Positions 38,065-50,910 of a DNA stretch of 64,000 nt are shown here, piece after piece; within the stretch, counting starts at the first letter, position 1; every line of letters starts with the position of its first letter. The stretch covers positions 1,515,280 through 1,579,279 of the forward strand of contig NW_020194515.1 in assembly GCF_002865645.1 (NCBI RefSeq), given 5' to 3'. The translations under genes were made by a program, and so were the position numbers. The DNA is from Hyaloscypha bicolor E (taxonomy: Eukaryota > Ascomycota > Leotiomycetes > Helotiales > Hyaloscyphaceae). The notes under the pieces were generated by a model. It worked only from the letters and a program-made list of their open reading frames with translations, was not told the origin of the DNA and made no database searches.

Positions 38065-38857
38065 CTAGATCTGAGCAATTAAAGATTGGACATCGATGTG
38101 TCCCTCCTGTTTCTGGAGTCCGTGGCTGCGCCACCAACTAATTGACCTGGAGTCAAAACCACGATAGTGGACTGTTGGGAACCCTTGGTTCGCCAGGCTA
38201 GTCACTGTATACACAGGGTACTGAAGCGTTGAGAGCTCGTCATCAAGACCAACCGGAGATTTGTCCGTAAAGGATATCAGATGGGAATCTGGTTCCACGA
38301 TCATGATCCATGAGCACTCTTCGAATGTGACCAAACAGGCCCCTGACTCGTCCAATAAACAGTCGCTGTTGAATGCTTGGAGCATTGCTAGGGTGACACT
38401 CTCAGGGGCAGACGACAAAATCCTACTCATGAGGTCAACGCAGTGCCACTTGATGACGCGACTATTGGCTTTCATAACCAACGAGGTTCATTTCCAGCTC
38501 ACTCCTCTTCCAGATGTCCGGGAATCTCAGGCTCAATTACAGAGAGAGCTCACTCATCAGCAGGGCGAGACACGCAGCCCCGAGCCCTCGCGCTCCAGCC
38601 CCAGCAGAGTGATCCAGCGAGGCGAAGGCGGAGATCGAGGCTACAATTACCTGTGCCGCGAAAGGATCCGTCACGGACGCCATCTGCTTCAGGATCTCAG
38701 CGGCTATGTCGAACGCGATCGTCTGCCGGAACCGCCCCTTCTTGACTGACACGAGCAAATTCAGGGCTAGCAGCAGGACAGACGCCCCTTGCCAGGAACC
38801 GAAGTCCTTTCTTGTGAACGTAGAGCGCGCAGAAACGGTCCACGGCCGGCGACGCAT
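38065..38857 (-). CDS. Hypothetical protein, probably two exons
   Basis: Two minus-strand frames, 38857-38537 and 38475-38065, read like one protein. The first has helical hydrophobic stretches (SVLLLALNLLVSVKK; AAQVIVASISAFASL). The second begins KANSRVIKWHCVDLMSRIL and ends YRGFDSRSISWWRSHGL...QSLIAQI. A GTAATT donor just after the first frame's Ser-Leu-Ser-Leu end could join them, but the acceptor is not obvious. No family is recognised. It might equally be the surviving end of a larger gene. Confidence 0.4.
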
Positions 38858-39691
38858 TTCCGCTTCCTTTCTAGGTAATGTAAGTGCTCACGTGAACGAA
38901 AGGTTAGTCCTGGCGTCAGCGGCCCACCAGAGCGGCTGAACGACAAGGGCTGTTTCTGCTAGCCTTACTAGTTTAGAGAAGCCTCTTTGTTTTGCGTGTT
39001 TTTTTTATACTATAGAGCAAACGTAATCTGTTGGAGAAAGGCGGTGGGTGAAGTAATATATTAGAGATGAAGAGAGCTTAAGGCTCGGGAGCAACCGAAA
39101 AGAGTGAATGTATGTCATGTGTGTGGATCTCACGTGACAGAAATTGTGAGCACAGACAACCATACCCATTTTTAGCGCTGACTTCGTACCCCCGTGTCTT
39201 TAAGTGACTCCGGAGTGCCTGGGCACCGAACGACGTCGCAGAAAATGTTGCTGCTCTGTCCGGATGGTCACATGGTCATCGGGCGCCAGGCCCGGGCACA
39301 GCCAGCCTAATGGTATTTGCACAAAATCCCCACCCTTGTTCCTTTGCAGACGCTCTAGGCACTCAATAATACTTTGCACGTTGTCACATCCGGCAGCATC
39401 ATCTGGTATGTAAGTTCAAGAGCCGGCTTTCGCCGCGTTGTCAAACAGTCACGAGTCCTAGTACATTGGCAGCCTAGATCGCCCGTCAAATCGTCATCGA
39501 TTGCCTCAGCCTTGCCGGGTGATCTCTTCTGGAGCAGACATACCGCGGGCGCAAAGCGAGCATCTCGTTTTTTCGCTGCCGCGTGTTTTGACTGACGCAT
39601 GCTACTCCGCATATCGATTAACGACTAGAAAGCATAAAACGAGATCGATTCCACCAGAGCGGTCTATAGACGATACCCACTGGCTGCTGGC
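38858..39691. other. Spacer upstream of the dual-kinase gene
   Basis: No coding signal. A T-rich run (TTTTTTTTATACTATAG, about 38998) and CACGTGA motifs at about 38888 and 39131 are the only features seen. The 3' part must contain the promoter of the gene starting at 39692. Confidence 0.35.
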
Positions 39692-42604
39692 ATGGCGAGC
39701 CTACGAGACCGACTTCGCGGACTTCGAACAAAGAGTACAAGTGGAAGATACTTTATACCAGATGGCAAAGTGGAGAGCCTAATGTCAGAAGACATTATTC
39801 GGGATGCCGTCTCGAAGCTTAAGATAGATCGTATTAACTTTCCTGAAGTTAGTATGGTCGTTAACCGGGGCGGAAAGAGAACGTTTGCCATTTTGGTTAT
39901 GCTAAGAGAGGAGGCTGCAATATGGGATCTTGTGAAGCAAGACCAATATACAGCTTTAATTCTCGATGCGAAACTTCCGTGGTCATATGATAATCTACAC
40001 CAGATTCTAGCGCCGCGAGTCGAAGTCGCTAAAGAATTTGTGGAGCTTCAATGGGAATTCATCTCGCCGGTGTTCGACAAGCTGAAAGGGCACCGGTTGC
40101 TCCATGCCGACACCATACTGCCATATATATCGGAGGTACGATTGAGTAAGGAAGAGGGTAGTTTCGGTGCTATATACAAGACAGAAGTTGATACACGTCA
40201 GCTTCCACGGTGGTCCTCCTCACAGCTAGGAGACAGTGAGGTTGTAGCAATGGTTCCACCAACAGTCTGTGTACTAAATGATCTTTAGGTCGTCACGATC
40301 ATACGTAAACAACTTCCAAGGGAAGACGTGAAATTCGAAAGCGAACAACGCATCCTTCAATATCTCAACCACATATCGCACCCATATATTCTACAGCTCT
40401 TTGCATCGTATACCCTCCGAAACGAACACACCCTTTTATTCCCTTTGGCAGAAATAGACCTCGCGCGCTTTTTGAAACGACCGGATGATAGAAGCTCTTT
40501 TGAGAGCCCGCAAGCCTATCTGCATGCTCTAGCTGGCTTGTCCTCTGCTCTTGAAATGTTGCATACATATAGCTCTAATGAGCTACAAGTGGACCTGATT
40601 GGCTGTCATCATGACCTAAAACCAAGCAACATTTTCGTTTCACAGCGTAGATTTGTACTTGCCGACTTCGGTCTATCCACACTCAAATCATCAGTCGAGC
40701 GCTCTAGTGACGACTACAAGTATGGCGCACACAACTATAAAGCTCCAGAGTGTGAAGATCCCGAACGCGGGTTCGAACCTGGTAGAGTCACTCGTGCCAG
40801 CGATATATGGTCTTTTGGGTGCATCTTGGCGGAGATTGCGACCTACATTGCGAATGGTCCGACAGGCGTAGAACAATTTTTTCAAGCCCGTGAGCTCCGT
40901 ATGGGAGGGTCGCAGATATGCCGTCGCTTCTATTCCTCGCAGGAGATGGATCATCCTCAAGTCCTTAAGTGGCTGAAGTCATTGGCCGCGACGACAGTGT
41001 CTGGAACCAAGCTGAACCAACTTACTGACTTGGTAAAACATATGCTTTCCATCAGTGCTGCTCATCGACCCAAAGCGCACGAGGTGACACTGCGATTACG
41101 AGAGATGGCTCTTATCGCCATGGCAAACTCTATTGAGCAAGCATATATGTCGCTGTTAACCCGGCGCCCCGATCCTCGGCTGGCAATCGACTATCAACGG
41201 ATTCTTCTTTGGGGCTGGGCGATGGGCTTCCTACAACTCAACGGATCGAAAAATGAATTCTTCAAGGAGTACTTTAGCGATTTCAGGCTGTTTGAAAACA
41301 GTCTCCGAACAATGTCACAACTGAAGGATGAATTGAATCTCTCTGATGGAGGACAGCGCGTGCATGCACCATACATAGCTTTGCAAATAAGACGAGTCAC
41401 GGACGAACTTTTCGAAAATATCCCACAAAAGCTACGCCCTTCAGTTCAAAATCTTTTGGAACTTAGGATTTTGACAACAGAAGGCACGGATTCCTTTGCG
41501 CAGTCCAGCGAAACCTTGTTGGATCCACCTAGATACCTAAACATTGGCGCGTTAACTGCCCTCAAGCGAATGTCCAGCTTAGTGACCGATGCATCTAATG
41601 TGGTCAGTACGGACTTGGTCATTAATATCGAAGCGCTCAGGCGAATCCGAGATATTGGGATTCACGAAATAGCGGAGTATGCTCCACCAGGCGCGCACAC
41701 TCCTGTGCCTGTCCTTGTCGAATACAAAAGAATTAGCTCTAGCTGGACAGAGAAGCGTGGCTCTGAACTGTTAGGGCGAGTACAGCGACTGGCGGGCATG
41801 CTTCACGATGGTTTGGTATCGCAAACGCTGCGTGTCCTTCGATGCGTTGGCTACAGATGCGAAGTAAGGCGTCTTGCTTTTAGCCTTGCTTTCGAATTTC
41901 CGGAGCGCGAGCGAGATCGTCCTGAAATACATAAGCCATTTTCTCTCAATGAATATCTTATAGAAACAAGAAGTCAGGATAAATATCTAGAGCGACCGTC
42001 TCTCAATGACCGATTTCAACTTGCCGCACTGTTGGCTGAAACAGTCCTGGGTACCCACAAGGTCGGCTGGCTACACAGATCCATCATGTCTTCCAATGTC
42101 CTCTTTTTTCAGTCTTCCACAGGACCAAAAGCAGAAGCCATAATGAATCCGTACCTCATTGGCTTCTCTCACAGTCGTCCCGATGATCCACGGGAGTTCA
42201 CTGAAACCCCGAACGAGGATTTCGAGGAGGTAATCTATCGACATCCTGACTATGCGTCCGGGAAAGAGGGTTTCAGACTTTCCTATGATGATTATAGCCT
42301 GGGCCTTGTGTTGCTCAAAATTGGACTCTGGAGGGGGCTAAAGGACATAGTCAAGAAAGTCGAAGACCGTGCGCCTGAAGATATGCACAAATGGATCTTG
42401 GCTGAGAAGGTTCCCCAGCTATTTATATCAATGGGCGCTGCTTATGAGGGCGTTGTCAAAAAATGTTTGAATGGCATCATGGGCCCTATGGCAATTGAGA
42501 AAAATCTGTCCATTCGCTATGCGTCGGCTTTTGAGGATAGAATCCTGAAGCCACTTGGCGAGTGTGCCCTGGCCACTAGGTTTGTACCTTCCGGATTGAC
42601 ATGA
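39692..42604 (+). CDS. Dual-domain protein: serine/threonine kinase plus C-terminal pseudokinase
   Basis: Two exons, 39692-40240 and 40289-42604, give 954 residues. The 48-nt intron has a TACTAAAT branch site. Residues 1-145 form the N-terminal module common in fungal accessory kinases (FAILVMLREEAAIWDL). Kinase 1 follows, with Gly loop EEGSFGAIY at about 152, probable lysine K190 (TIIRKQL), catalytic HHDLKPSN with D292, DFG at 309-311, and APE at about 335. It looks active. After a 350-residue linker a second kinase fold begins at about residue 690. Its catalytic loop is GWLHRSIMSSNVLFF (no Asp) and DFG is replaced by GFS, so it should be inactive. This C-terminal type is the one often attached to fungal HeLo/STAND proteins. 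The 3' end overlaps the convergent kinase-TPR gene by 88 bp. The natural substrate is unknown. Confidence 0.85.
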
Positions 42605-45600
42605 AGGGTCCGGTTTTGGTCCATTTCCTTCTTCAAATTTGTGATCCGGTCTGATATGATTCGAGCCGATTCCTCTCCACCCTGTTTCTCATATAATCTA
42701 AGCAAATCCATCAATCTACCGATGATTGAATACACATTTTCTCCCGATGACATTTCGGCTGCAAGCAACGCGTGTTTATAGTGAAGTTCGGCTTCAGCGT
42801 ACAATTCTTTGTCCCGCAAAATAAAGCCGAGGAGCGTCTCTGCTTCAGCGGTATCTTCATGATACTCTCCATGGATCTTACGGTACTCTTCAAAAACAAA
42901 GGTAGCGATATCCTTTGCTCTTTCTAGCTGAGAAGAAGAGGCTGAATTCAAAAAGGCAGTGTGCAAAGTGTCAGCAAGTCTTGTCCATGCCTTCAAGGTC
43001 AACAGGTCCGTGTCGCCGAATCTCCTCTTGCAAGCTCTGACCGCTCCTTGTACAATTTCTAGTGCTTCGTCCACGTGCTCAAGCCTTTCGTAGGCGGCTG
43101 CGAGGGTGAGCTTAGCCTCAATGGAATCTCGATCCGTACCCTCAACCCTTTTGTGTGAGTCGAAGACTCCAGGAAACATATCCGGACTACAATCAGCGCC
43201 GTAATATCGACGCAAGCATACGACCCATCCCGCAGAGCTAACAGTGTCATCGTGGCTCGGACCAAGCGCTTCGGCCTCCGCGAGATACACCTGATACATT
43301 AGGTCTGCAGCTTGCTCTTCCTTTAGCTGCCAGTAATATATCATTGCCAGATTTGACATGACCGCAAGTGTCATAGGATAGTGAGGGTCAAACTCCTCCT
43401 GACATATCTTGAGCGTTTCCAAGTGCATTTTCTCGGCTTTAGAATACAGACGCTGCCGACGAAAGCTTTCAGCAACCTCATTTCGAGTGACAATTGTGTC
43501 TACATGCTTCGGTCCGTTGCACCTTGTTATGATTTCTAGCAACTCCAATAGCAGGTCGCGCGCCTCAGGCAGTCGGTGGCCTCTGTCTAGGCAAGAAACT
43601 GCAATGTTTCTCACGTTGATCAGGACATTCCTGTCAGCCAGCGCGTCGCCTAAGCCACCCTTGATACTTTCCCAGATGACCATAAGTAACATTTCGGCTT
43701 TCACCATGTCCTCACGGCGACGATAAACATTCATCAAGGTAGCCAAAGCATGTTGAGCTAAAATGGACCTTGGTCCTAACGGTGATAGCCCACCCCTGAG
43801 AATAGAGAGTACATGGAGGATCAATTCCTCAGCTTTGTCAAGCTCACCATTTTCGGAGCACCCAGCAGCGAAGCTAGCCATGACATTTGCGTGTTGCAGC
43901 TGAGTATCGCTTGGAACATCTTGTAGAGCCTCTAAGACTTCCTCATACAATGTTTTTGCCTCAACCCAAGAGCCAGAGCGTGACAGGCAAGCAGCATAGT
44001 TCGCTATTATCAACAATGTGTCAGGATGCTGTGAGCCCAAGAATTCTTTGGTTACTGTGACGATATCATGGAACTGGACCACGTCACTGTTAGGCATTCC
44101 TGGGCCGGCATACCATGAAAGCGCACGGGCTGCCATACTCGAAATAGTGTCTCTGTGCCGATAGCCAAGATTCTTTTCCAATTGGGATGAGGCTTCGACC
44201 AAGAGCTGTTCAGCTTCCCGAATTCGACCCTGGCCCTGGGCTTTTATTGCATGCGCAAGATTGATCTGTATTTTCGAACCGTCCATTTGATTAGAGCCGG
44301 GAGCGGCTCCATGGTGTTCAAGGGCTGTCTCAAATGCCGTCTCGGCTTCTGAATAGAGCTCCAGATAGAAGTATGCTAGGCCGAGATTGGAAATTCCCGT
44401 GATATATATTTTGTCTGTATGATCGAAGGTCTTCTCACCCCTCCTCACAAACTCTTCCCCAAGGGAGATGGCGAGGCTCGGTTGCCCAGCGTTGACGCTT
44501 TGGAGGGCATACTGGGCCATTGCCTGTAGTGTGGATGGATGATTGGGTCCCAAGCTACCATCCAATGACAAATATATTGCTTTGGAAATTTCTTGAGATG
44601 CAAATAAGTTGCCGCAGGCCTCATAGACTAGCAATAGAGCGCTCTGAAGAACTAGAACTAGCGAATGATCTTCGCCAAGCCGAGCACCTCGTATCTCAAT
44701 CTCTTTGTTATAAAACTCGACCGCAATTTCCAACTCTTGTCTTCTCTGATACTCGTGCACAAGGTCTGCCTGTACCAGGTCCTCGAGGTTTTGCATCTCA
44801 GAGTTGGATTCAAGGGTTGGCAATGACAATTTGACACTAGAAGAAGTTGCTATATCTCGTATAGTCTGGAGTGCACGGCTGCAGTATGGGTCTGTGCCAT
44901 CATCGGTGGCGGAGAATATCAAGTTGTCGAAGTGAATCCTATGGATAGAGTGTCCGCCGAAACCTAGTTTCAATGCCACGACTGATTCGTATCTTGCCCG
45001 TTCTCTACAGATATCACAGGCGTACTCTGTTCTGCGTGACAGCTCGTCCAAAATGAACTTTCGGACTCTATAGTCTACTGTAGACAGTTGCGAGATCGAC
45101 TTCTGGACAGTGAAAGAGGTATGCGTTGGCAAACAAAGGTCCTTCTCGTCCTGCGGTTGGAAGGCTGGAACATACAAAAGTTCGCCGTCTAAGGGCTCTG
45201 GGCAGATGCTGAGCACTTCACATGCTGTTTTAGCACGTAGTTGTGGATCGTGTTGTAAGCAGCGCTCCAGTATACGGAAAAGTTGGCCGCCAACCTCTCG
45301 ATCATCAGGTTCCAATGCGGGTGATGCAAAAACTTGGTCAAGCGTAGATCTGGCTGTCTCTATGAGTTTATGCTCCGACTTGAGAGCCGAAAGGACATCT
45401 AGCTGAGCCTTATAGCTCAGGTCTGATAATTTCACTCTTGCCAATATTGCCCACAGCAAGATGAGCCCCCAGGAGAATACATCCATCTGCTTTGCCTTCT
45501 CGAATGAATGCTTGTTCACATGGTGTTCCGGAGCAGTCCACGGAGGCGAGCAGGGTATTTGTATCAGAGCATCATCGTAATTCGAGATGGAAGAAAACCC

Positions 45601-46272
45601 AAAGTCTGATATAGCGGGATATAGGTAATTGCCATGCATCTGAATAATGATGTTTTCGGGCTTCAAATCGCCATGTACAACTCCTATCTGAACTTAGATA
45701 TTGAAGGCCAATGAAGAATAAGACATACCCGCAGAATGTAACGTGGCGAGTCCGTACAAAACACCAGAACAGAGGGTCAGTCGTTCCCGTAAGGTTTCCT
45801 TCATCCGCTGAGGGTTGCATATATAGTCACGCAGAGTCCCGTACGTGCCTTTTCTGTACACCAAAACTGGCCAAACCTGATTTTCGGATGGATCCTGGTT
45901 CCAGGTGATGCCGAGAAGGTCAATTATGTTTGGAGACTTGCGAATATACGGCGCTCGAACAATAAGTATCTCCCTCATAATATCCTTAAATCCGATCCTA
46001 CGTTTGCCGGTCTTTTTGGCCGTTGAGTCTTTGAACGCTAGCGCGAGCGACTTGTAAATCGTAGATTGGTATACTTCCGCCGAAGCTCCTTCACCGAGTG
46101 GACCGAGAGCCGGCTGCCATGTGATTGGGAGGAATGATACATCCCATTTCTGTGCGAGGCCAAGGAGAGATATGAAATCGTAATGCTCGGCTTCTGTGGT
46201 GCACGTCTGCGGTGGAGTCTCGTCAATGGAAGATGGAGGGTCAAGCACAAGGCTGAGACTTGCTGAAGCCAT
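42517..46272 (-). CDS. Protein kinase with long tetratricopeptide (TPR) array
   Basis: Two exons, 46272-45729 and 45683-42517, give 1236 residues. The intron is 45 nt (GTATGT...GATAG). The start is the ATG at 46272, because the frame further upstream lacks an ATG. Kinase features are Gly loop GPLGEGASAEVY at about 58-69, Lys81 (LALAFKDS), HGDLKPEN with D187, DFG with D208, and APEHH at about 231. All key residues are present. From about residue 480 to 1150 the protein is a series of 42-44-residue TPR_10/TPR_12-type repeats with the GxxHPxTL signature (LGPNHPSTLQAMA, LGSQHPDTLLIIA). The layout recalls fungal NLR-like receptors, with a kinase in place of a nucleotide-binding domain. It is convergent with, and overlaps, the dual-kinase gene. 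Confidence 0.88.
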
Positions 46273-47196
46273 GAGTGAAGCGTGAAGTGAAGACCTGAAC
46301 GTTAGCTTTTTGTGGAGACACACTGCAAACGATGGCCTGGTAAACGGAAATTCCTTACTTTGAGAGGAATGCAAGATATAGAGATCTAAGAGCGCTTGCT
46401 AACTCTTAGCGTGTATGATCAGAAACGGACTCGATTTCCTCCTGCGGAGAGTTAGTAATACTAACTATAGTAGCGCTAAGATAACCGTCCCTCTGTTAGT
46501 TTACGTGGAATAGAAAGATGATAATGCTCCGCTCTCTCCTGAAATAAAGTTAATATCAGATCAGGACTATAATATAGACGATGTTTATTGATATAGAGGA
46601 AGCTCTGCATATACGCACATCTACCTCGTACCCCGCTACAAATAGACGCTTAAGTAGAGTATGCAGTTGGTTGAGTCTGATATATCGATTGCTTATGATT
46701 TGGTTCTCCATTGACAAGTGCAAAGAAATTGCTATCAAAAAAACAATAATTATCAGGACCGGTGGTAGATGAGGGTTTTCAGATAGGTGAGGTTTTTCAC
46801 TGTGAATCTGCTTGATGTTTTTTGTAATATCCGGGAGGGCAGCTGTCAAGGAATTCTTCACATGAAAGCTCCAATACTACGGTATTAGTCAGACGATGTG
46901 AGAGTCTCAAAAGTGATAACTACTGCACAACCATGCGGGCACATATGCACGTTTCGCCTTATTTTGTGAATCAGCCTTAGAGAGACGAGCCTTAGTAAGG
47001 CGCACTGCGATTTAAATGGGTGACAAACCATGTTTCAAACGCCTTACTACGCGGGTTATTGCTGCCTAAATCCTGCCCGCCACACCAACATTTAAATGTC
47101 GCAATCCCGTAATACGAGACGAACCTACGTGTCCAAGCACTATTGAACCACCTACTATCTTACCGAAGCCTCACTTCCCTACAGCGAATTATTATC
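46273..47196. other. Promoter region between kinase-TPR and CorA-like genes
   Basis: No gene is supported. An imperfect inverted repeat around the TTTAAAT core (GCGATTTAAATG at about 47008 and CATTTAAATGTCGC at about 47090) lies just upstream of the CorA-like start. It may be regulatory or the trace of a small element. A minus-strand frame at 46556-46861 lacks an ATG and looks fortuitous. Confidence 0.35.
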
Positions 47197-49014
47197 ATGA
47201 CTGAACATCAAAACCGGGAAACCGATCATTACCCGCTCGGAACTGATGGCTCGTATGTTCCCGTTGGTGTTGATGTGGAACGTTATCACCAATTTTTCAA
47301 CGCCGAGTCTCAACGGGTTTTTGCCAGACAAGGAGACAGATTGGACATAGTCAGAATCCTTTCCGGAACCGGGCGTGAGACCGCCTCGATCCAAGATTAG
47401 GTGCGCCAGATGATTGATTCTCTGCAGATGTTGAGTCGTCAGTTGTGGAAGATGTTGTTGGATTACAAAAACAAATTGCGGTTTGTACCATGACTAGGTG
47501 CAAGGTCAGGTGATATATTAATGACACTCCAGATTAATAAAAGTCCCTCTACTCAAGATACTTTTTAGTAGGTGCATCCCTTCCTGGTTTGTCTATTCTA
47601 ATTATTAATATGGCAGCTTGATTTTTCAACAATCTTCATGGGGACGATTTTGTGTTTCCTTGCGCGCATTTAGGATCTTACTTGCGTCACATCACATATT
47701 CGTGCCATTTCTAGATTTCGTCCAAGCATATGGCTTTAAAACGCATGAAGATACTCACAACTGGAGTGGGTATAGATCGAAAACCTCCAGAGCAGCGGAC
47801 CCTCAAGGTTCAGATATTCATGGCAAGTATATTTCGTCTATATCAAAAACCTCCAGGCTAACGCGCAATCGCAGAATTCTGCTACAACTTACAATATGTA
47901 GATTTGAATGGACGGAACAGAGGAGACCCATGGTCTTTACGACGGTGTGGAGTATATCAACAGATCTGTCTAAAGACTTGTCGCTCTAGCTGGGTCCTTT
48001 TGCAAGTTTCAGACAGGATGCGCGCACAACTAGACCAGACATTACGAAACAGATCACAAAAGAACGTTAAATTGCGAATCAACCCGATGGTTCCACACGT
48101 TATCTTTATCTCGGCTATGGCTGTAAACTGGCAGGAGTATCTCGAACATTTGCAGGTGCAGCTTTCAGTATTAGTAAATAAACCATAATGCTCGCTATAA
48201 GGTCAGTGCTAATGAGGTCCTTGGCAGGACGAAAAGGCATGTTTCTCGTGCATAAACGGCAAGGCTAGCAATGACTTCCAAGTCAGCCTCCAGGACATTC
48301 AGAATCTGCAGTTACTTCGACAAAAGCTCCTTAGAACTTCAGTCGTTCTCGTTTCATGTTTGGAAGTTGTAAAAGGTTGCAGTCATCACTACCGCAAGCT
48401 AGTCGCTTTAAAAGTGATTGATGAAGACGAACAATTACTAACGGAGATCGAAGTCTATATCCAACAGATACAACGTCATAGCATTGATATCAACCGCATC
48501 TTAGAGTATTCATTGGGAACAAACCAATTGGTAAGCAGTCTACTCTCTAGAATAGTGATTAATGATTAACGTAATAGTTATCAGCTCTCCAAAATCCTAG
48601 ACATTCGAGACAACAAGAATCTCCAAGAAGCTGCCCAGGCCATGCGAAATAACTTGGATATCTTACAACGCACCGCCTCTCAGATTCACGGGGACAATAC
48701 GACACTGACCCAACTTGCACGGCAGGGCCATAAAGATTCAAGAACGCTGAAGATCCTTAGTATTGTTGCAACGCTCTATTTACCTGCTTCTCTAATTGCG
48801 GTTAGTGAAATCCCTTAGCGTATAGAGAGTATAAGATTAATATTTCTAGACTCTTTTCAGTTCTAGTCTTGTTCAATCACAGCTTAACGACGTTGATAAC
48901 GCTACAAAAGGGACGCATTTTGTAATATCCTCGCAGTTCTGGATCTTTGTATTAAGTTCGGTTTGTTTAACAGTTATAACTATTTCATATCCGCTATTTC
49001 GAGCCACTAGGTAG
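47197..49014 (+). pseudogene. CorA-like divalent-cation-transporter-type membrane protein, damaged
   Basis: Family assignment rests on the C-terminal half, which is well preserved. Exons end at 48173 (SSWVLLQVSDRM; NWQEYLEHLQVQL), then 48228-48530, 48585-48800 and 48850-49014. The last two give GHKDSRTLKILSIVATLYLPASLIA, TLFSSSLV and a second membrane helix (FWIFVLSSVCLTVITISYPL). These are the two C-terminal helices of fungal CorA-like proteins. The classic GMN motif is absent, as usual in this subgroup. The N-terminal half is problematic. The frame from the ATG at 47197 stops at 47400. The block FLDFVQAYGF...WSGYRS (about 47708-47780) needs a one-base shift to join the next block. Either the gene is decaying or splicing and sequence are misread here. 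Confidence 0.6.
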
Positions 49015-49039
49015 TCTAAAATAGGCTTAGGGGGTCGCT

Positions 49040-50910
49040 GATATTAGTATAGTCAGGAATTAATTAATTAATTAATTAATATAATATATTTCTATATAAT
49101 AAGTAATAAGATTAAGTTTATAAGATTTAATAGAATTAGGGGATATAGCTTTGCCTAACAGAGGTCTAGAATTGGCTCTAAAATAATCCTTAACTAATAT
49201 TTTTGTAATTTTAGCTAATGGCAGTTATAACTAAGGAACTAAAACAAGTCGCCTTTTATCTATTATTGCTCTCACCTTCACCTCACTTTCACTCACCTTA
49301 ACTAATACAGTATTACTAATAAAGCAGCCTGCTCAACTTTTCGAACAAAAATAGATTTCTTGCAGGTGAGGATTCAGGTTAAATAACAAACTGTTATAAA
49401 GCGCCTAACTTACAAACTGCCAAAACCCCGACCGATATAGCAGCCTTTCCGAAACTATTAAAACCATTAAGAATCGATTAGTATGTCTTATTAATAAAGC
49501 TATTAAGTGCAAATTCGGTATTAATAGTAGAGATTGCCGCATTTGTCTTAAAGACCTTATTATAGATCCTATTACTAGTATATAAACTTACTACTTCCGG
49601 AATAAAGCAATATATAATAAAGGTTCTTAGAAAGATTTCATTAATTATAATACTAGCGGAAGGCTCCCACTAAATATAATGGCACAGAAGCTATTTTAGG
49701 ACATTAATAAGGCTATTATTAACGGGGATATTATTATTAAGCTTATAGGTACTCCGGGCCAAGTAATTAATTAGAATAATCTGAGAGAATAGTATTATTA
49801 CTTACCTAATAGTAATTTCAGTAATGAATTTGAGTATAGCCTTTTATAAGAGAGAAATTATAAGAATATTCGTATAGAGTATTATAAGAGGGAAACTATA
49901 ATAAGACAAAAACCTATATAAAGTATACTAGAATATAAAACGTGACTTAATAATAAAATAACAGAAATAAAGGCAGAAATAGTAAAGTATAAATAGTATA
50001 TAGTATGCAAAAGCTTAATTAATTAAATATAAAGGAGAGATTATTATCTAGAACTATAAAAAAACTAGCTTTCTTATATAATAAAGGCTGGGGCCTTTAT
50101 TATATAACCAAAACCTCAAAACCATTAAAATAAAGCGATTTTAATAGAGTACGGCTTGCCGTATTATGCTATCTACTTGAGAATAATTAGCTATTAAGAG
50201 CTTGAGCTTAATACTAATTCTTATATAGAATTTACTTTAAAAATTAAATATAAATTGAAATTCCTAATTTAATATAATTGTTTCTAGAATGCCTATTTAA
50301 TATATTATATAAAGTAAAAACAGAAATACTAGCTGCTTGGCTATAATTATATCTTATATAGGAATTGTAATTAAATACTTAAATAAGTAATCCACAAATA
50401 TAGTAACTATATTATAGCGTACTTTGCTTTCCGGGCAGCTTTTAAAGTCTATAGTAATATATTACTAGAAATAATCAGAAACTGGAAAAGAATAAAGCAA
50501 ATTAGGCTCCTTATTTCTTGGTATATATAATCTTTTATAAGTATAGTAATTACTATAATATTAATTAATATTCTTGCTTATAAATAACTAGTAATATTAC
50601 TTCTTAAATAACTAATAGAGCTTTATATATCCAGAATATCCAGAAACGGGTTTATTATATAATTTACGGATTAGAATAGTCTATAAAAATAGTTTGGGGC
50701 TTATTTTATTCTCTGTAATATAGAGTTTTTTATAGTATAAAAGAAGGCTATCTTATAATATTCAGATATTACTTTTAGCTTGAGCTGTTATATATAGCTC
50801 TTCTAGATCCGGTAATATATAATTAGCCTATAGGATCTTATTTACTAGTTATTAGCGCGGTGCAATATATCTTCCACTAAACTAGACTATAGCTATATTA
50901 GACAGCACCA
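49040..50910 (-). mobile_element. RIP-affected Ty3/gypsy fragment
   Basis: An AT-rich patch between normal DNA. On the minus strand, about 50560-50200, an integrase core is readable: FPVSDYF, IDFKSCPESK, YNIVTIFVDYLFKYLITIP. LTRs are not found, so it is a fragment. The left part (about 49380-49950) reads better on the plus strand (CKFGINSRDCRICLKDLI), which may be a different degraded sequence. TAATTAATTAATTAATTAAT marks its left edge at about 49060. Confidence 0.55.

Noticed and set aside
46556..46861. 101-residue minus-strand frame with hydrophobic stretch
   Set aside because: Starts from GTG rather than ATG and shows no family resemblance. It lies in the promoter region of two genes.
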